A stretch of DNA of 64,000 bases, taken from Pseudozyma flocculosa PF-1. Lineage: Eukaryota; Basidiomycota; Ustilaginomycetes; Ustilaginales; Ustilaginaceae. This document shows, one piece after another, positions 22,135-32,918 of the stretch. The stretch spans positions 253,999 through 317,998 of the forward strand of contig NW_006920881.1 of assembly GCF_000417875.1 (NCBI RefSeq), given 5' to 3'. The translations under genes and the position numbers were made by a program. Each line of letters begins with the position of its first letter. The first letter of the stretch is position 1. The notes under the pieces were generated by a model that saw nothing but the letters and a program-made list of their open reading frames with translations, was not told the origin of the DNA and did not search any database.

Positions 22135-25100
22135 TTACTCGTCGTCGTCGTCTTCCCAGCTCTCGGGGATGGCAGATTCTGGCATCTTGGGCGACTGTGC
22201 AGCCGATGCGGGCTGCGACATTGGCTGCTGCGGCGGCTGCGGAGCGCCCGTTGACCTCTGTGGCGCGTTCGGGTTCGGGATCACCCGCGCGGCCGTCGGG
22301 CCAGCCGCACCGGCGTTGGCCGCGGTGGGCCCTCCCCATGCGTCGGCTGCTGCCGCCACGGGCGAGGAGCGGCCCGATCCCGCAGCGACGGCAGCCCATC
22401 CGCGGTTGCCGAGCGAGCGNNNNNNNNNNNNNNNNNNNNNNNNNNNNNNNNNNNNNNNNNNNNNNNNNNNNNNNNNNNNNNNNNNNNNNNNNNNNNNNNN
22501 NNNNNNNNNNNNNNNNNNNNNNNNNNNNNNNNNNNNNNNNNNNNNNNNNNNNNNNNNNNNNNNNNNNNNNNNNNNNNNNNNNNNNNNNNNNNNNNNNNNN
22601 NNNNNNNNNNNNNNNNNNNNNNNNNNNNNNNNNNNNNNNNNNNNNNNNNNNNNNNNNNNNNNNNNNNNNNNNNNNNNNNNNNNCGCAGTGCCGGAGCCGG
22701 CGGTGGCCGTTCGCGACATGGCAGAGCCCCAGGCGGACGGCGTGTTGCTGCCGGACGAGGGCCTCGAGGCCCCAGCACCGACGCCCAGCGCCGGCTCGTC
22801 CTCCTTGCGTAGGATGCGGCCCGTCGAGTCGGCGGCGCAGAGGACAACGTCGCGCGCGAACCTCTCGCGTCGGACCAGCGCCTTGAGCTCCGTCTTCATC
22901 ATGATGAGCCGCGTCGGCGAGTCGGTCGAGGTGACCAGGACGTCCTCATCGCCCTTCCAGGTGACGCTGAAGGCAATGTTCTTGAGCACGGGCTGCAGCA
23001 GGCTGCGCAGCGAGTCCTGATCGTGGCCAAAGACGCCCGGCAGGAAGACGGCATTGAGGGGCTTGGGAGCCTCGGTGCCCGGGCGTCGTAGCTGAGCCAG
23101 ACCGCCAGATCCCTTGCTGCCCGACATCTGCGTGGCCATCAACGTGGCCTTGGCGGCAGCAAAGGCCTCGGAGATGAGCGGCTTCGGGATGCGGCTATCC
23201 TGCTTCCTCCGGACGCTGACGCTTCGACGGGGCTCCGAGTCGAGGCTCTCGGTGGCAAGCTTGTAGACGGCGGCGAGCTCGTGGGTAAACTTGCGCTGCA
23301 GCTTGTTGGCCGGCGGCAGGATCATGCCGGCGCGGGGCGAGCGGATAAAATCGTTGAGCGTCGCTTCGACCTCTTCGCAGAACTTGCGGTTGGCGGGCAC
23401 AGAGTAGAACTGCAGTGTCTCGTGCTCATACGCGGCGGGTGCTGCCTTTTCGGCGGGATTCAGGCCGAGCGCCTCGGCCAGCTTGGCGTTGCGCTCAGCG
23501 ATGATGCACGAGTCGTTGCACTTGAGCGTCTTCTCCTTGGTAGGGTTGTGGATCGAGACGCCGCACTTGGCCCGCGACTGGAGGTTGCCGCAGGCGCACT
23601 GAAGCGTGACGATGGCCTCGCACGGATCCGTCTCGGGGCACGACGAGGGGGCGTGGCACTTCTCCTTGCACGGGTGCTGGCAGAGCTTGCGAGGCTTGCC
23701 GCACACCTGCGAGCAGGGCGCGCACTCGTCCGGCGCGACGTGGCAGATGCCCTGGCACCGGTGGTATCCGCAGTTCAAGAGGGCTTCGCATGCTTGGCCG
23801 CAAGAGATCCTGGTTCGGCTGCAAGGGACGTGCTTGACAATGTTCTTCTGGCAATGGCAGACCTTGTCCGTGAGGTAGACGCAGGGCGGGCAGGCCTCAT
23901 CGTCGTCGTGGCAGTTGTGCGGCATCGCGGGGTGGCCGCACGGCGGTGGCGGCCGAGCGCAGGGGAAGTTGCAGATGACCTTGGCCCCGCAGGGCACGGG
24001 CGGCTCCAGGATGGTGCGACCGCAGTGGCAGGCGACGTCTTCGAAGGTGGCCTGCAGGCACGGCGGACAGGATCCTCGGTGACAGGTCATGGGGCAGTCG
24101 TGCTTGCCGCACGCCAGCGGCTTGACGCACGGGATCGAGCAGTCGTGGAAGCCAGCGGGGTCACCAGCCTGCAGCACCGCCTGCGGGGGGCGCCTGCCGC
24201 CCTTGGACTGAAAGAAAAGGGGGCAGCACCTGCCGCCGCAGCGGTGCTTGCCACAGTGTCGCATCGCCTTGCAGACGGTGTCGCAGAGGAGCTCCTGCTT
24301 GCCCTCGGACTCCTCGCGCTGCCTTTCGAAGCAGGGTCGGGTCTGTTTGGTCTCGCCGCAGCGGCAGGGGACCGCCACGGGCTCGCTGCAGGGCGGGCAG
24401 GATCCCAGGTGGCAGGTGGCTGGGCAGGCGTGGCCGCACGGGAAGGGTCTCGAACAAATGTTGTTGCAAACGGGGATCGGATCTTGGCAGGTTTGGCGGT
24501 CCGCGGCCGGGATTGCTCCGCAGGGGCAGGTCTTGACGATATCGGGAGACGAGGGGCAAGTGGCGCCCTGGGTTTCCTGCGGGTGACAGGGCCTTTCGCA
24601 TGCGTGGACACCGCAAGCGAAGAGGCGGCCGCAGGGGGAGTCGCATCGGTACAGGCCAACCCAAGTGCCCCTGCCCTCAAGCTGGCTGGTCCGCTTATCA
24701 CCGTCTCCGCAGCGCATCTGCTTGGTGTCCTTGCCGCAGTAGCAGCTGGCGTCGAGCTGCACGCTGCAAGGGTCACACGACCCGGGGTGGCAGGTCTTTT
24801 CGCAGGTGTGCACGCCGCAGTCGAGCTTCCTGCCGCAAGTGTCGCCGCAGGTGATGCCCTTTTCGGCGACGGCCGACAGAGACGGGCCGCGAGACGACGT
24901 CTGCGAGCAGCGCATGGGGATGTCGCGGGAACCGCAGAAACAGCGCTGCGACACCGTGACGGCGCACGGGGGGCAAGGCCCGGGATGGCACTGGTCGGGG
25001 CAGCCGTGGTCGCACTTTCCGCGGTTGCAGCGCTGACCGCAGCCGTGCGGGTTGGCGCCGCGACCGCCCGTGGGGTCCTGGATCCTGCCGCACCAGCACC

Positions 25101-26070
25101 AGTACACCTTGGGCACGTCCTCGCGGGCGTACTGGCATCCGGGGCATCTCCAGGTGCCGCGCTTGTCCCTCATGGCGCGGTCCTCTTGCATCGCGTTCTG
25201 CTCCTCGGCCTTCTTGACGCTGGCCTCGGCCCATTTGCGGACGCATCCGAGGTGGAGCACCGTGTAGCACTGCGAGCACGACCAGACGGCCTGCTTGGTG
25301 GTGGCGGTCGAGTAGCAGACGACGCAGTCGTACTGGCCGGACGCCAACTCTGCCAACAAACGAGATCGGAGGTCGGCATACTCGACGTGTTCGCCGGCGG
25401 GCGTCGCTGTGGGGATGGCTTTGGCCTTGACCCTGCGGACGGATTTGCTGCCATTGGCAGCAGCCTTGTCCTTACCGCCAGAGGGGCCAGCGCCAGCAGG
25501 GGCATCGCTTGCCTCCTCTCCATCGACATCTGCGACTCCAGTCAGCTGGCCGCCAAACTGCTTGCGCCGGCTCGATGCCGAGGGCTTTGGAGCGCCGTTC
25601 TGCTTGCGCCGAGGCGCCTGCAGATGGGATTGGTCGGAGTTTTGGGGGTCGACGCCATCGACCGTCGTATGAGTGCCGCCCGACTGACCAGCCTTTCCGC
25701 CCCTTCGACCCTGCGATCGCTTGCCACCGCGACCGGCGCCTGCGCCGTTGCGAGACGAGGGAGTGGCACGCGAAGGTCCGGCATCTTGGCCACCGCCTTC
25801 GACTTGCGGAGTGGATCCGTCCGATGGACCGAGCTGCGCATCGTTGCCGTTGCTTCGAGAGGCACTGATGGAGCCGCCTCGGCCGCGACCTCGACCGCGA
25901 GCGCCACGACCGGCGCCACCTCGAGCACTTGCTCTCCTCGAAGAAGTTTGGGCGTCACCCGCGGAAGGTGTGCCTAAGTTGGTTGCATCAAGAGCGGAAG
26001 TGCCGTGAACAGTGCTGGTGGAAGGAGTGTGCAAGTCTGCGTGGGTGGATGCGGGGACGGCGTCGGTCAT
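22135..26070 (-). CDS. NFX1/FAP1-type zinc-finger protein
   Basis: Homologue of the NF-X1 family (yeast Fap1, animal NFX1): nuclear or cytosolic zinc proteins acting as transcriptional repressors or RING-type ubiquitin ligases; yeast Fap1 binds the rapamycin target FKBP12. One continuous frame of 1,311 codons. Order: disordered head with an RGG-like GRGARGRGRGRGG patch near residue 55; RING-variant finger at about 248-310 (CVVC, then CSQC, HLGC, CPGC); a long array of NF-X1 repeats at about 340-860 (CGHACPATCHLGSCPPC type); an R3H-like nucleic-acid-binding region at about 895-935; then a low-complexity tail ending in WEDDDDE. The 264-N gap removes residues about 1130-1216 of the tail. Both flanks stay in one frame. 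Fap1 itself is about 965 residues, so this one has longer disordered ends. Confidence 0.95.
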   Translation of the reverse strand: MTDAVPASTHADLHTPSTSTVHGTSALDATNLGTPSAGDAQTSSRRASARGGAGRGARGRGRGRGGSISASRSNGNDAQLGPSDGSTPQVEGGGQDAGPSRATPSSRNGAGAGRGGKRSQGRRGGKAGQSGGTHTTVDGVDPQNSDQSHLQAPRRKQNGAPKPSASSRRKQFGGQLTGVADVDGEEASDAPAGAGPSGGKDKAAANGSKSVRRVKAKAIPTATPAGEHVEYADLRSRLLAELASGQYDCVVCYSTATTKQAVWSCSQCYTVLHLGCVRKWAEASVKKAEEQNAMQEDRAMRDKRGTWRCPGCQYAREDVPKVYWCWCGRIQDPTGGRGANPHGCGQRCNRGKCDHGCPDQCHPGPCPPCAVTVSQRCFCGSRDIPMRCSQTSSRGPSLSAVAEKGITCGDTCGRKLDCGVHTCEKTCHPGSCDPCSVQLDASCYCGKDTKQMRCGDGDKRTSQLEGRGTWVGLYRCDSPCGRLFACGVHACERPCHPQETQGATCPSSPDIVKTCPCGAIPAADRQTCQDPIPVCNNICSRPFPCGHACPATCHLGSCPPCSEPVAVPCRCGETKQTRPCFERQREESEGKQELLCDTVCKAMRHCGKHRCGGRCCPLFFQSKGGRRPPQAVLQAGDPAGFHDCSIPCVKPLACGKHDCPMTCHRGSCPPCLQATFEDVACHCGRTILEPPVPCGAKVICNFPCARPPPPCGHPAMPHNCHDDDEACPPCVYLTDKVCHCQKNIVKHVPCSRTRISCGQACEALLNCGYHRCQGICHVAPDECAPCSQVCGKPRKLCQHPCKEKCHAPSSCPETDPCEAIVTLQCACGNLQSRAKCGVSIHNPTKEKTLKCNDSCIIAERNAKLAEALGLNPAEKAAPAAYEHETLQFYSVPANRKFCEEVEATLNDFIRSPRAGMILPPANKLQRKFTHELAAVYKLATESLDSEPRRSVSVRRKQDSRIPKPLISEAFAAAKATLMATQMSGSKGSGGLAQLRRPGTEAPKPLNAVFLPGVFGHDQDSLRSLLQPVLKNIAFSVTWKGDEDVLVTSTDSPTRLIMMKTELKALVRRERFARDVVLCAADSTGRILRKEDEPALGVGAGASRPSSGSNTPSAWGSAMSRTATAGSGTAXXXXXXXXXXXXXXXXXXXXXXXXXXXXXXXXXXXXXXXXXXXXXXXXXXXXXXXXXXXXXXXXXXXXXXXXXXXXXXXXXXXXXXXXRSLGNRGWAAVAAGSGRSSPVAAAADAWGGPTAANAGAAGPTAARVIPNPNAPQRSTGAPQPPQQPMSQPASAAQSPKMPESAIPESWEDDDDE
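22420..22683. other. Assembly gap (264 N)
   Basis: N run inside the C-terminal low-complexity coding part of the NFX1-like gene. 264 is a multiple of three and both sides read in the same frame, but the true size is unknown. Unlike the other two gaps, no duplicated flank is evident. Confidence 0.98.
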
Positions 26071-27062
26071 GAGCGGGAGTGACGGGGGCAGGAGTGATGG
26101 GGCCGGGGAGAGGTCTAGGATGGTGAATGCGATGTTGGGTGGGGCGATGCTGTCTGCCTCGGATTCGACGACGACGCCTGACGAAGCCCCTGATTTGCCT
26201 GTGGGCAGGGTCCTTTTGAAGGTCGATGAGATGTGTAGGGAGGTGAGTAGGAAGGAGGGGGAAAGACTGGGAAAACGAAGGGGGTCGGTGGGTGGCGAAG
26301 GAAAGGTTCGAAGACAGGGCCAGGTGGCTGGTCGGAAGCTCGCTCACCTTGGCTGAGCTCCGCAGGTTGCCGGTACTCGGAAGTCGGGCCTGGATGGCCT
26401 CGCCGTGGGGGCCGATGACACAGCCTGGAGTCAGAGGTCAGCTAGTACGCGTAGTTGGCTTGGCTGGCGGGCTGGCGGGCTGGCTGGGCCCCAACCAACC
26501 TCCACAACCCGCTTTTATGTCGGTGCCGACGGCCAGGCGTGATTTGGCTGCAGCTTGCCGGCCCCCAAGCCGGCCGCCGGACGGTACGGTCGAGGTACGG
26601 TGCTTTCAGGCCAGCCAGGCTGGCAAGCCTAGCGGCAAGCAGGGTTCTGCACGTTGCAAATCCTCGCTGCGTGCGCCTGCTGCACGCTCCCGCGCACGAC
26701 GACTCACAACCGACCAGCCGAGATGGAATCCTCCGATACACAAGCAGATGCCCCCTGGTCACTGTCGGGCTGGCGTAGAGAAAGGGCGAGATTTGTCGCA
26801 ATAGCCAACGAGCAGGCAGGCTGGTTGGCCGGCTTGCTTGTGCCGAGCGCGGGTCCGCTAGGCTGACACTTCAGCCCATCACAAGAGGCCCGGCTCGGAT
26901 GGCACAGAAGCACCGAGTTGGAGAGCTGGCAGCAAGCAGCCTACGGGTTTCGCTGGCTGTCGTCAAGCCGGGTCCGGCTTCCCTCTGCTCCATCACCCCA
27001 TTCCTCATCGCGTACGCCGCTCGTCTCTGCCCTAGGCTCCCCTTTTCCTCCGGCTGTCAAGG
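26071..27062. other. Divergent intergenic region
   Basis: 0.99 kb promoter region between the NFX1-like gene (leftward) and a membrane-protein gene (rightward). Contains irregular CTGGC repeats near 26457-26486. No gene is seen. Confidence 0.45.
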
Positions 27063-28850
27063 ATGACTGCCCAGGAAGACGACACCACCACTGCCGAAGA
27101 CGCTCCCATCGTCGAACCGCTCAGCGATGAGCTCAACATCCGCGAACCCGTCGTCCCATCGGCGCGGAGCTCTAAGCCGCAGTCGCAGACCCAGCCACCG
27201 ACCGACGCCGCCGCCGCCTCTCCCAATCTTGCTCCTCCTCTGACAACCGCACTGCCCAACCAGGCGCATCCGCTCTCGGCATCAGCGCCAGCGCCGACAA
27301 AACCCGCCAAGAGCCCTCGAGTCTCGCTCTCCTACGCCGAACGCCCGGAACGGCCCTCGCGCAGGGAGAACACCTCTGCAATCTCTGCCGCAAGGCCCTC
27401 CGAGGACGGCGGCGGCCTTTCCCGCGAGCCTTCTCAACACCGTCCGCGCAGGTCGCAGTCAGTGCAGCGCGGGAGGCGGAGCATCGATGCCGCAGGCGCA
27501 GCGGTGCGTCGTTCCCTCTCCATGGTCCGTAAGAGCGATGCCGGCCCCATCGATCCCCTCCAAGAGCCTCGCAGGTCGATCGGCAAGCGCGACTCCGAGC
27601 TCCATCTCAACCAGCGCGACCCGCACCTTGCCAACAAAGAGTGGTGGAGGCAGGCGCGACGGGCCGTTCCCTTTGCTGCGCCCTACGAGAGGTCCGGCGT
27701 CGTCCTCGACCAGCCGGCCGCGCTCAAGGACTGGGCCATACCGGGTCCTCTGACCCTCGGCCACGGCCAGTGGTGGTACCTCACCTTTGGACAGAGCCTC
27801 GTCGCCGCCGTCATCTCTGGCGCCATCAACTTTGGCGTCGCCGTCGCCCTGTACAAGGGCCGCGACACCGTCGACCTATGGACCTTTTCGCGGCAGACGG
27901 TGGCCGGCGACATGGGCGTCACGGTCATCATCCAGCAGATCGTGTCCTTCATCATCACGTCATCCTTGACTCACCACGACCTCTACGCAGGGCCCATTGG
28001 CCCTCTTCGGCGTCCCTGGCCGCCGCTGCTTCACCTGCCGTCGACGCCCGATCCTGCCGGAAGCTGGCTCGGCGTGAGGATGGCAGAGGACGTCAAGCGG
28101 GACGGAGTGCCCTGCTCCATGGGCCGATCGGAGGGCAAGTCGAAGGCCAACGGCTACTGGTGGTGGTTTGTCCGAGCCGTCCTGACGGGCAGCGAGCGCA
28201 ACGACCTGCTGGCCACCGGCATCTCTTGGCGGCAGAGGCTCGAGCGGCTGGTGTGGACCGCGGCGCAAGGCTTCGGCTTGTGCGTCCTCACCTTCTGGTG
28301 GTACTGGCCCTTGGCCATCGCCATCGTCGCACCCATCTATGGCGGGCGCGAGCTGGCCGGCACCTGGATCCCGATGATCATCAAGCTCCTCTTTGGCGCC
28401 ATCCTCTCGCTCCTCACCAACCCCATCATCGCACTCATGGCCATGGGAGCCGAGAGCTCGGTGCGCCGATGCTACCCGGAGCTGCCGATCTGGTACCCTT
28501 TTGGCGGCAAGGCCGACTTTGAGCAGTGGAAGGCCGAACATGGCGTCGTAGACCCGGTCCCGGACCACGACGACGCCAACGGGGCGGCCGGCGCATCGGA
28601 TCGGGACGCTGGCAATGAGGCGGACACCCATACCAGGGAGACGACTGTGACGGGCAACGGAACACCGCCAACAAACCTGCGCGGCAAGAAGACCTCGATC
28701 GACGGCGAGCGCGAGGAGCAGCCGGCTTTCCTTGGATCGACGCCGATCGGGCGGAGGATCACCGAGGAGCCAGGGAGCCTGCTTACCGGCGAAGACGAGG
28801 GTGCCGAGGGAACGCACCCTGGGCGAGGTAGGGATAGCGTCGACGGCTAG
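27063..28850 (+). CDS. Fungal multi-pass membrane protein, function unknown
   Basis: Single-exon protein of 595 residues. The first 200 residues are disordered and basic/Ser-rich with possible phosphosites (RRSQSVQRGRRS; RRSLSMVRKS). Four hydrophobic segments follow: about 235-262 (WWYLTFGQSLVAAVISGAI), 285-303, 404-428 (LCVLTFWWYWPLAIAIVAP) and 434-462. A loop between the second and third pairs holds HDLYAGPIGPLRRPWPP and LGVRMAEDVKRDGVPC, which look like conserved motifs. The tail is acidic and Thr/Gly-rich. It resembles a fungal-only family of unknown function (possibly the one Pfam calls DUF2456), a weak recollection rather than a firm assignment. No transporter or enzyme motif is recognised. 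Confidence 0.75.
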   Translation: MTAQEDDTTTAEDAPIVEPLSDELNIREPVVPSARSSKPQSQTQPPTDAAAASPNLAPPLTTALPNQAHPLSASAPAPTKPAKSPRVSLSYAERPERPSRRENTSAISAARPSEDGGGLSREPSQHRPRRSQSVQRGRRSIDAAGAAVRRSLSMVRKSDAGPIDPLQEPRRSIGKRDSELHLNQRDPHLANKEWWRQARRAVPFAAPYERSGVVLDQPAALKDWAIPGPLTLGHGQWWYLTFGQSLVAAVISGAINFGVAVALYKGRDTVDLWTFSRQTVAGDMGVTVIIQQIVSFIITSSLTHHDLYAGPIGPLRRPWPPLLHLPSTPDPAGSWLGVRMAEDVKRDGVPCSMGRSEGKSKANGYWWWFVRAVLTGSERNDLLATGISWRQRLERLVWTAAQGFGLCVLTFWWYWPLAIAIVAPIYGGRELAGTWIPMIIKLLFGAILSLLTNPIIALMAMGAESSVRRCYPELPIWYPFGGKADFEQWKAEHGVVDPVPDHDDANGAAGASDRDAGNEADTHTRETTVTGNGTPPTNLRGKKTSIDGEREEQPAFLGSTPIGRRITEEPGSLLTGEDEGAEGTHPGRGRDSVDG

Positions 28851-29628
28851 GCGGCATCCTCGCAGCGACAGCGACAGGGCAGGCCAGCATGCCCACTTCG
28901 AAGCATTGTATCCTGTCATTAGGCCCTCTAATTGTGCCCCTTTAATCATAGCGGCGAGATACCAGCATCATTCTACCCATCGACGGGTGAAGGCGGTGAA
29001 CGGTCGGAACGACGCCGTAGCACCATTTTCGTGCAGCCGTCCAGACTGGGCCATTCGACCGACTTGCCGTCTCCGGTCCGTGGTCGTGTGCGCCTCCATC
29101 CGAGATGGCCTTGCGGACTCGACGGCTTCGCAGCACCTGAAGTGTCGTCCGTTGGCACCGTCGTAGTCGAGGGAGGTGGGTGTATCGACACGCTGGCGAG
29201 AGAGCGGGCCCGGCGAGATCCTGCACTCCCGACTGCTCCGCTCGACTGGGCTGTGGCGTGCGCTTTCTTGCCTTGGAAGCGTTGCGTCGATCTGTTCTAT
29301 CGGTCACCGACCGAGTTTGTGATCAGATCAGGTTCGTGACTGATTGGCTTCCTGATGGAGTGACGCCTCGTACGCCTTCACCTTGGTGGGTGCTCTCGCT
29401 GGAGTGGTATTGCCGACGGACCAGCGAGCCCTTGAAGCAACGTGTACGATCCGCCAAGGAAACAGCGCGCGGCTGGCCAGAGGTCCGATGCCTAGCGCTG
29501 TTGTCCTGCTTGATGGCAACGATTCGCCGGTGCGCTGCTGATCGAAGTCGACTATCTGCGTGAGCTGGTCGTCGTACTCCGTCTCGATGATCTTGCGCAT
29601 GCCTGCTCTGCAGATCTAGCGGCTTTAA
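28851..29628. other. Convergent intergenic region
   Basis: 0.78 kb between the membrane-protein gene and the F-box-like gene. Open frames exist on both strands but show no splice or composition support. Probably 3' UTRs. Confidence 0.4.
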
Positions 29629-30723
29629 TCAGGTCACGGATCGCTGCTCTATGCGAAGCCTCGACAGGGCTCTTTGTATCCAAGCTTTTCTCTCGAGGGA
29701 ATCGGGATCCAAGGGATTGCCGGGACCCACGGCCTCGTCCCACTCGAACAGCTCGTAGATGGCCTTCTTGACCTGGTCCGTATCGAGCCTCGGTCCCCAG
29801 ACGGACTCGACAAAGGCGTCGGTGACGTGGACCTCGATGGCGTTGCTCTCCTGTGGCCGGAGCTTGCCGAGCGCCGGTTGGGCTATCCCTATGACCAAGC
29901 CTGCGACGAGGCAAGGGTCGACGTTGGTCACGCTGCTCATGGTCAGCTTGATACGTTGTGCCTGCGCCTCCGTCTGCACCTCGCCCGGACCCGACGTGGC
30001 CGGGGCGTCGGTCTTGATGGATTGGAGAAAGCTCAGTGCGGCGCGCAGGACATTGAGGCCGCCGCCGAGGGTCGGAAGCATGGCATTGCGCAGCTCGAGG
30101 CGCTCAAAGTGGGCCTTGTCCGACATCAGACCGGCCACGAGGGGCCCCACGACGGAATCGACGACGGCGATGCTGAGGCCCTGGATGTTGGTCGCCTCGG
30201 CCTTGGGCGGACCCCAGTAGAAGCTCTTGAGCCTGGCGAGCTGGCGGACGGCCGCCTCGAACGTGTGCCGTTCAGCCAGGCGGAACTCGGTCGGCGTGGT
30301 GAACTCGGAGTGGCGCAGCGAGAAGAACTCGAACGAGACGTGGGCGACGTTGGGGCAGAGGAGCAGCGCCCTCGACACGCGGAGGAGCCGATCGGTGGCC
30401 AGCCGCTGCTCGTCGGCGAGGCCGCCGCCGTCACCGCCCCCGGGCACGCCGGCGATGTCGACTCGGAACGTGCCCGTCGTCAGGTCGGCGCATATCCGTC
30501 GAGCGGCCGAACTAGGAAAGAGGAAGGAGTCCACCTGGGAGAGGGAGCGGAGATGGATCGAAGAGTAGAGCTTGGGCAGCACGATGGCATGGAGCTGCTT
30601 GGACGTCGTCAGGAGCGAGGTGACATTGTTGGCGCGGCCAAGGTCGTCGACGAAGCTCTGGACGACATGGTGGATGATCTCGAGGGGCAAAGCCGTCAGC
30701 GGCGGCGGCGAGGGATTCGCCAT
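29629..30723 (-). CDS. F-box-like protein, 364 residues
   Basis: The N-terminus (LTALPLEIIHHVVQSFVDDLGRANNVTSLLTTSKQLHAIVLPKLYSSIHL, given here in two parts: LTALPLEIIHHVV and NVTSLLTTSKQLHAIVLPKLY) has the pattern of a fungal F-box: LP-EI followed by a leucine/serine-rich three-helix segment ending in a ... LY motif. F-box proteins tether substrates to SCF ubiquitin ligases through Skp1. The rest shows loose leucine-rich periodicity (LLLCPNVAHVSFEFF; HFERLELRNAMLPTL) and no recognised substrate domain. I chose the ATG at 30723 because the F-box follows at once; the frame stays open upstream but reads as noncoding composition. Substrate and role are unknown. Confidence 0.7.
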   Translation of the reverse strand: MANPSPPPLTALPLEIIHHVVQSFVDDLGRANNVTSLLTTSKQLHAIVLPKLYSSIHLRSLSQVDSFLFPSSAARRICADLTTGTFRVDIAGVPGGGDGGGLADEQRLATDRLLRVSRALLLCPNVAHVSFEFFSLRHSEFTTPTEFRLAERHTFEAAVRQLARLKSFYWGPPKAEATNIQGLSIAVVDSVVGPLVAGLMSDKAHFERLELRNAMLPTLGGGLNVLRAALSFLQSIKTDAPATSGPGEVQTEAQAQRIKLTMSSVTNVDPCLVAGLVIGIAQPALGKLRPQESNAIEVHVTDAFVESVWGPRLDTDQVKKAIYELFEWDEAVGPGNPLDPDSLERKAWIQRALSRLRIEQRSVT

Positions 30724-31276
30724 GGTGGGGGATTGGATCGCTCGACACCGATGTACGTAGTCGTGTGGAGAAGCGGGCAGGATCCGCCCCCAACCGTCGG
30801 AACGCGGGGCAACCAGGTCGAGGTCGACGGCATGGCCCGAGCGTGCATGGGCGGCGCCGCATTGTGGGTGTGCATCCAGACCGGGACCACTCCCGAAGTG
30901 TGCGTGGCCCATCTTCTTCACCTGGCCTGCCCTGCTCCTCGACATCATATCCGCCCATAGACGCTCGACGCACCTCTGTCCCCCTCGCTTTTCGCCCCAT
31001 CCGTTACCGACCTGCCTCGCCTCTCGAACTGCGTCTCAAGGGTCTCGCCAGGCACCGTTGGCATGCCCACTCGCTCTGGCTTACATGCTGCTGCAGCGTC
31101 TGCCCGACAAGAGGAGGCAAGGGCGACATACAGATAGAGGAAGGGATGAAGTCATGGGAGGAAGCGAGCGCTGCTTTTCCCGCGCGCACGCGCTCCTACT
31201 TCGTTCAACGACGGCGGCGGCCCGGTCTTCACATCAGGCTAGGCAGTCTGAGGAAGCCCGCCGCCTGACCAACCGG

Positions 31277-31294
31277 CCCCCCCCCCCCCCCCCC
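31277..31294. repeat. Poly-C tract
   Basis: A run of about 18 C. Confidence 0.85.
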
Positions 31295-32863
31295 TTCCCA
31301 ACCTGCAGCGCATCGTATTGTCCATGCTCTGCATCGAGCGTACCTGCAGCGTTGTGGGTTCCTTGGCCGCGACCACGTACCGGCTGCTTGCCAACGGCAG
31401 GGTTATGGTATCTGGCCGTCTTCGGAACATGCCGCTGTGCGCTTCCGCTGGTTGCCCTGGCCGACACGAATTAACTTTTTGCTTCTCCGGCAAGGACGTT
31501 GCTTGCCCATCCAGACCACCGGCGAGAGGCCAGGCGGCGGCCACGTCCATAATACCGTAGTCGCGTTGCCAGAGGTCACCGGATGGGCCTCCGGCCTACC
31601 ACCAGGTCTTGCGGAAGAGGCGGACCTGCCTCGAGGCACCCACTTACCTTAAAAATTTCCAAGAGGCCGCTGACAAGAGAGATAGGCGAGGTGTTCGCCG
31701 ATATGGTGCATGCCTGAACGCGAGGGCAGCCGCCTAGGCCTAGACAGGTCAGGCACGTCTGGCTGACCGGCTTGCTGGCTGGCTGGCTCGCACGCACACG
31801 AGGTACGGTACGGCCGCACACACGGCGGTGCCATGCCGACCCCGTAATCCGCGCTCAAAAAGAGGGCCTGGCCCAGGCAGCAAGCTCGTGAAGCTCTCCA
31901 GCTCAGGAGTGACCGCGTGAGACACCAGCCGCTCTTCGTACGGCATGTCCCGTTGTCCTTAGCTTCGTCGGCGTCGGCCCTGTGAGTTGTGACTCAACCG
32001 GTCGACGAGAAGTGACGAGGTGACGCGACCGCTAGGTGGACATCCCTCGGCGCTCCATCAGCCGAACTCGGGGATGGTCGCCCGAGAGACCAAGCACAAC
32101 CCTAGGGCCCATCCTCGCACGCAGCATGGTCCCTAGGGTCGATCGGGTGGAGCCATGAGCAACCTGCCCCTGCCTGCGACTCGACGGGGTGGCGTCCACT
32201 AGATGGACAGGGACAGGAGCCAGGTGCAGACCCGACCATGCTGGCGGACAAAGGGGGCGTAGACTTCGCTTTTCAGCTCCTTGTGCGACGGCAAGAACCG
32301 GTACCCCCTTTCGCTCCGGCAACGACAACGCTACAGTACGCACGACGTACTACCTACATACTACTCAACTCATGACGGCCCCTGCAGCCGGCACAGTACC
32401 TGTAGTAGTCGTGATTACAGCAGGTGCTCAGAGATGGGCCCAAGCGGGAGCTCTCGAGCGGTTGGAGCTTGGGGAAGCGCCGGATGCGCTGACCCGCTCA
32501 CGCTTGGACCGCTCCGTCACAGCCAGGCCAGACAGAAGTACCGCGGCGGACACGCTGCGCTGGGCTCGAGCTTGCTCGTCGTCTTGGGGGCGAGCCGAGC
32601 CCGCTCCGCCTTGGATGCGACGAAGGACTCGCCGTCAAAGGCCGACGCTGTCGTGTACCGTTGGGCGAGCGTCGAAGGGGGATGGTCGCAGTGTGGTACT
32701 ACCGGAGACCGCTACGACCGGGATGGCCTGGCAAGAAGCAAGGCCCGGGCAAGGCGGCCCGAATGACGGACCTCGGGGCAGGGCCTCATGGCGTCACTTG
32801 TCCTGCGGCACATCGACGTCGTACATACGGCGGCCTGCGCGACGGAGATCCCAGCCTCTGAGA

Positions 32864-32918
32864 TGCTGCTGCTGGCTCTGCTGATGCTGCTGATGCTACT
32901 GCTGCTGCTGCTGCTGCC
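32864..32918. repeat. CTG-rich microsatellite
   Basis: Imperfect trinucleotide run of CTG with ATG and CTA interruptions, ending in five pure CTG units. Confidence 0.8.

Noticed and set aside
23281..25977. 898-codon open frame on the plus strand, antisense to the NFX1-like gene
   Set aside because: It mirrors the codon bias of the sense gene. The sense strand has clear zinc-finger repeats; the antisense translation is Ala/Gly/Arg/Val-rich with no domain pattern.
26290..26330. GGTTCGAAGAC resembling a tRNA B box
   Set aside because: No matching A box, cloverleaf or T-run terminator around it. I found no tRNA in the window.
29328..29600. 90-codon minus-strand frame (RKIIETEYDDQLTQIVDFDQQ) as a last exon of the F-box-like gene
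   Set aside because: Joining it would need an intron of only about 35 nt starting at a poor donor. The F-box-like frame ends cleanly at 29629.
32189..32884. 231-codon open frame in the 5.2 kb gene-poor region
   Set aside because: Composition is Arg/Thr/Ala/Pro-rich without a fold-like pattern, no splice or homology support, and overlapping frames are equally open.
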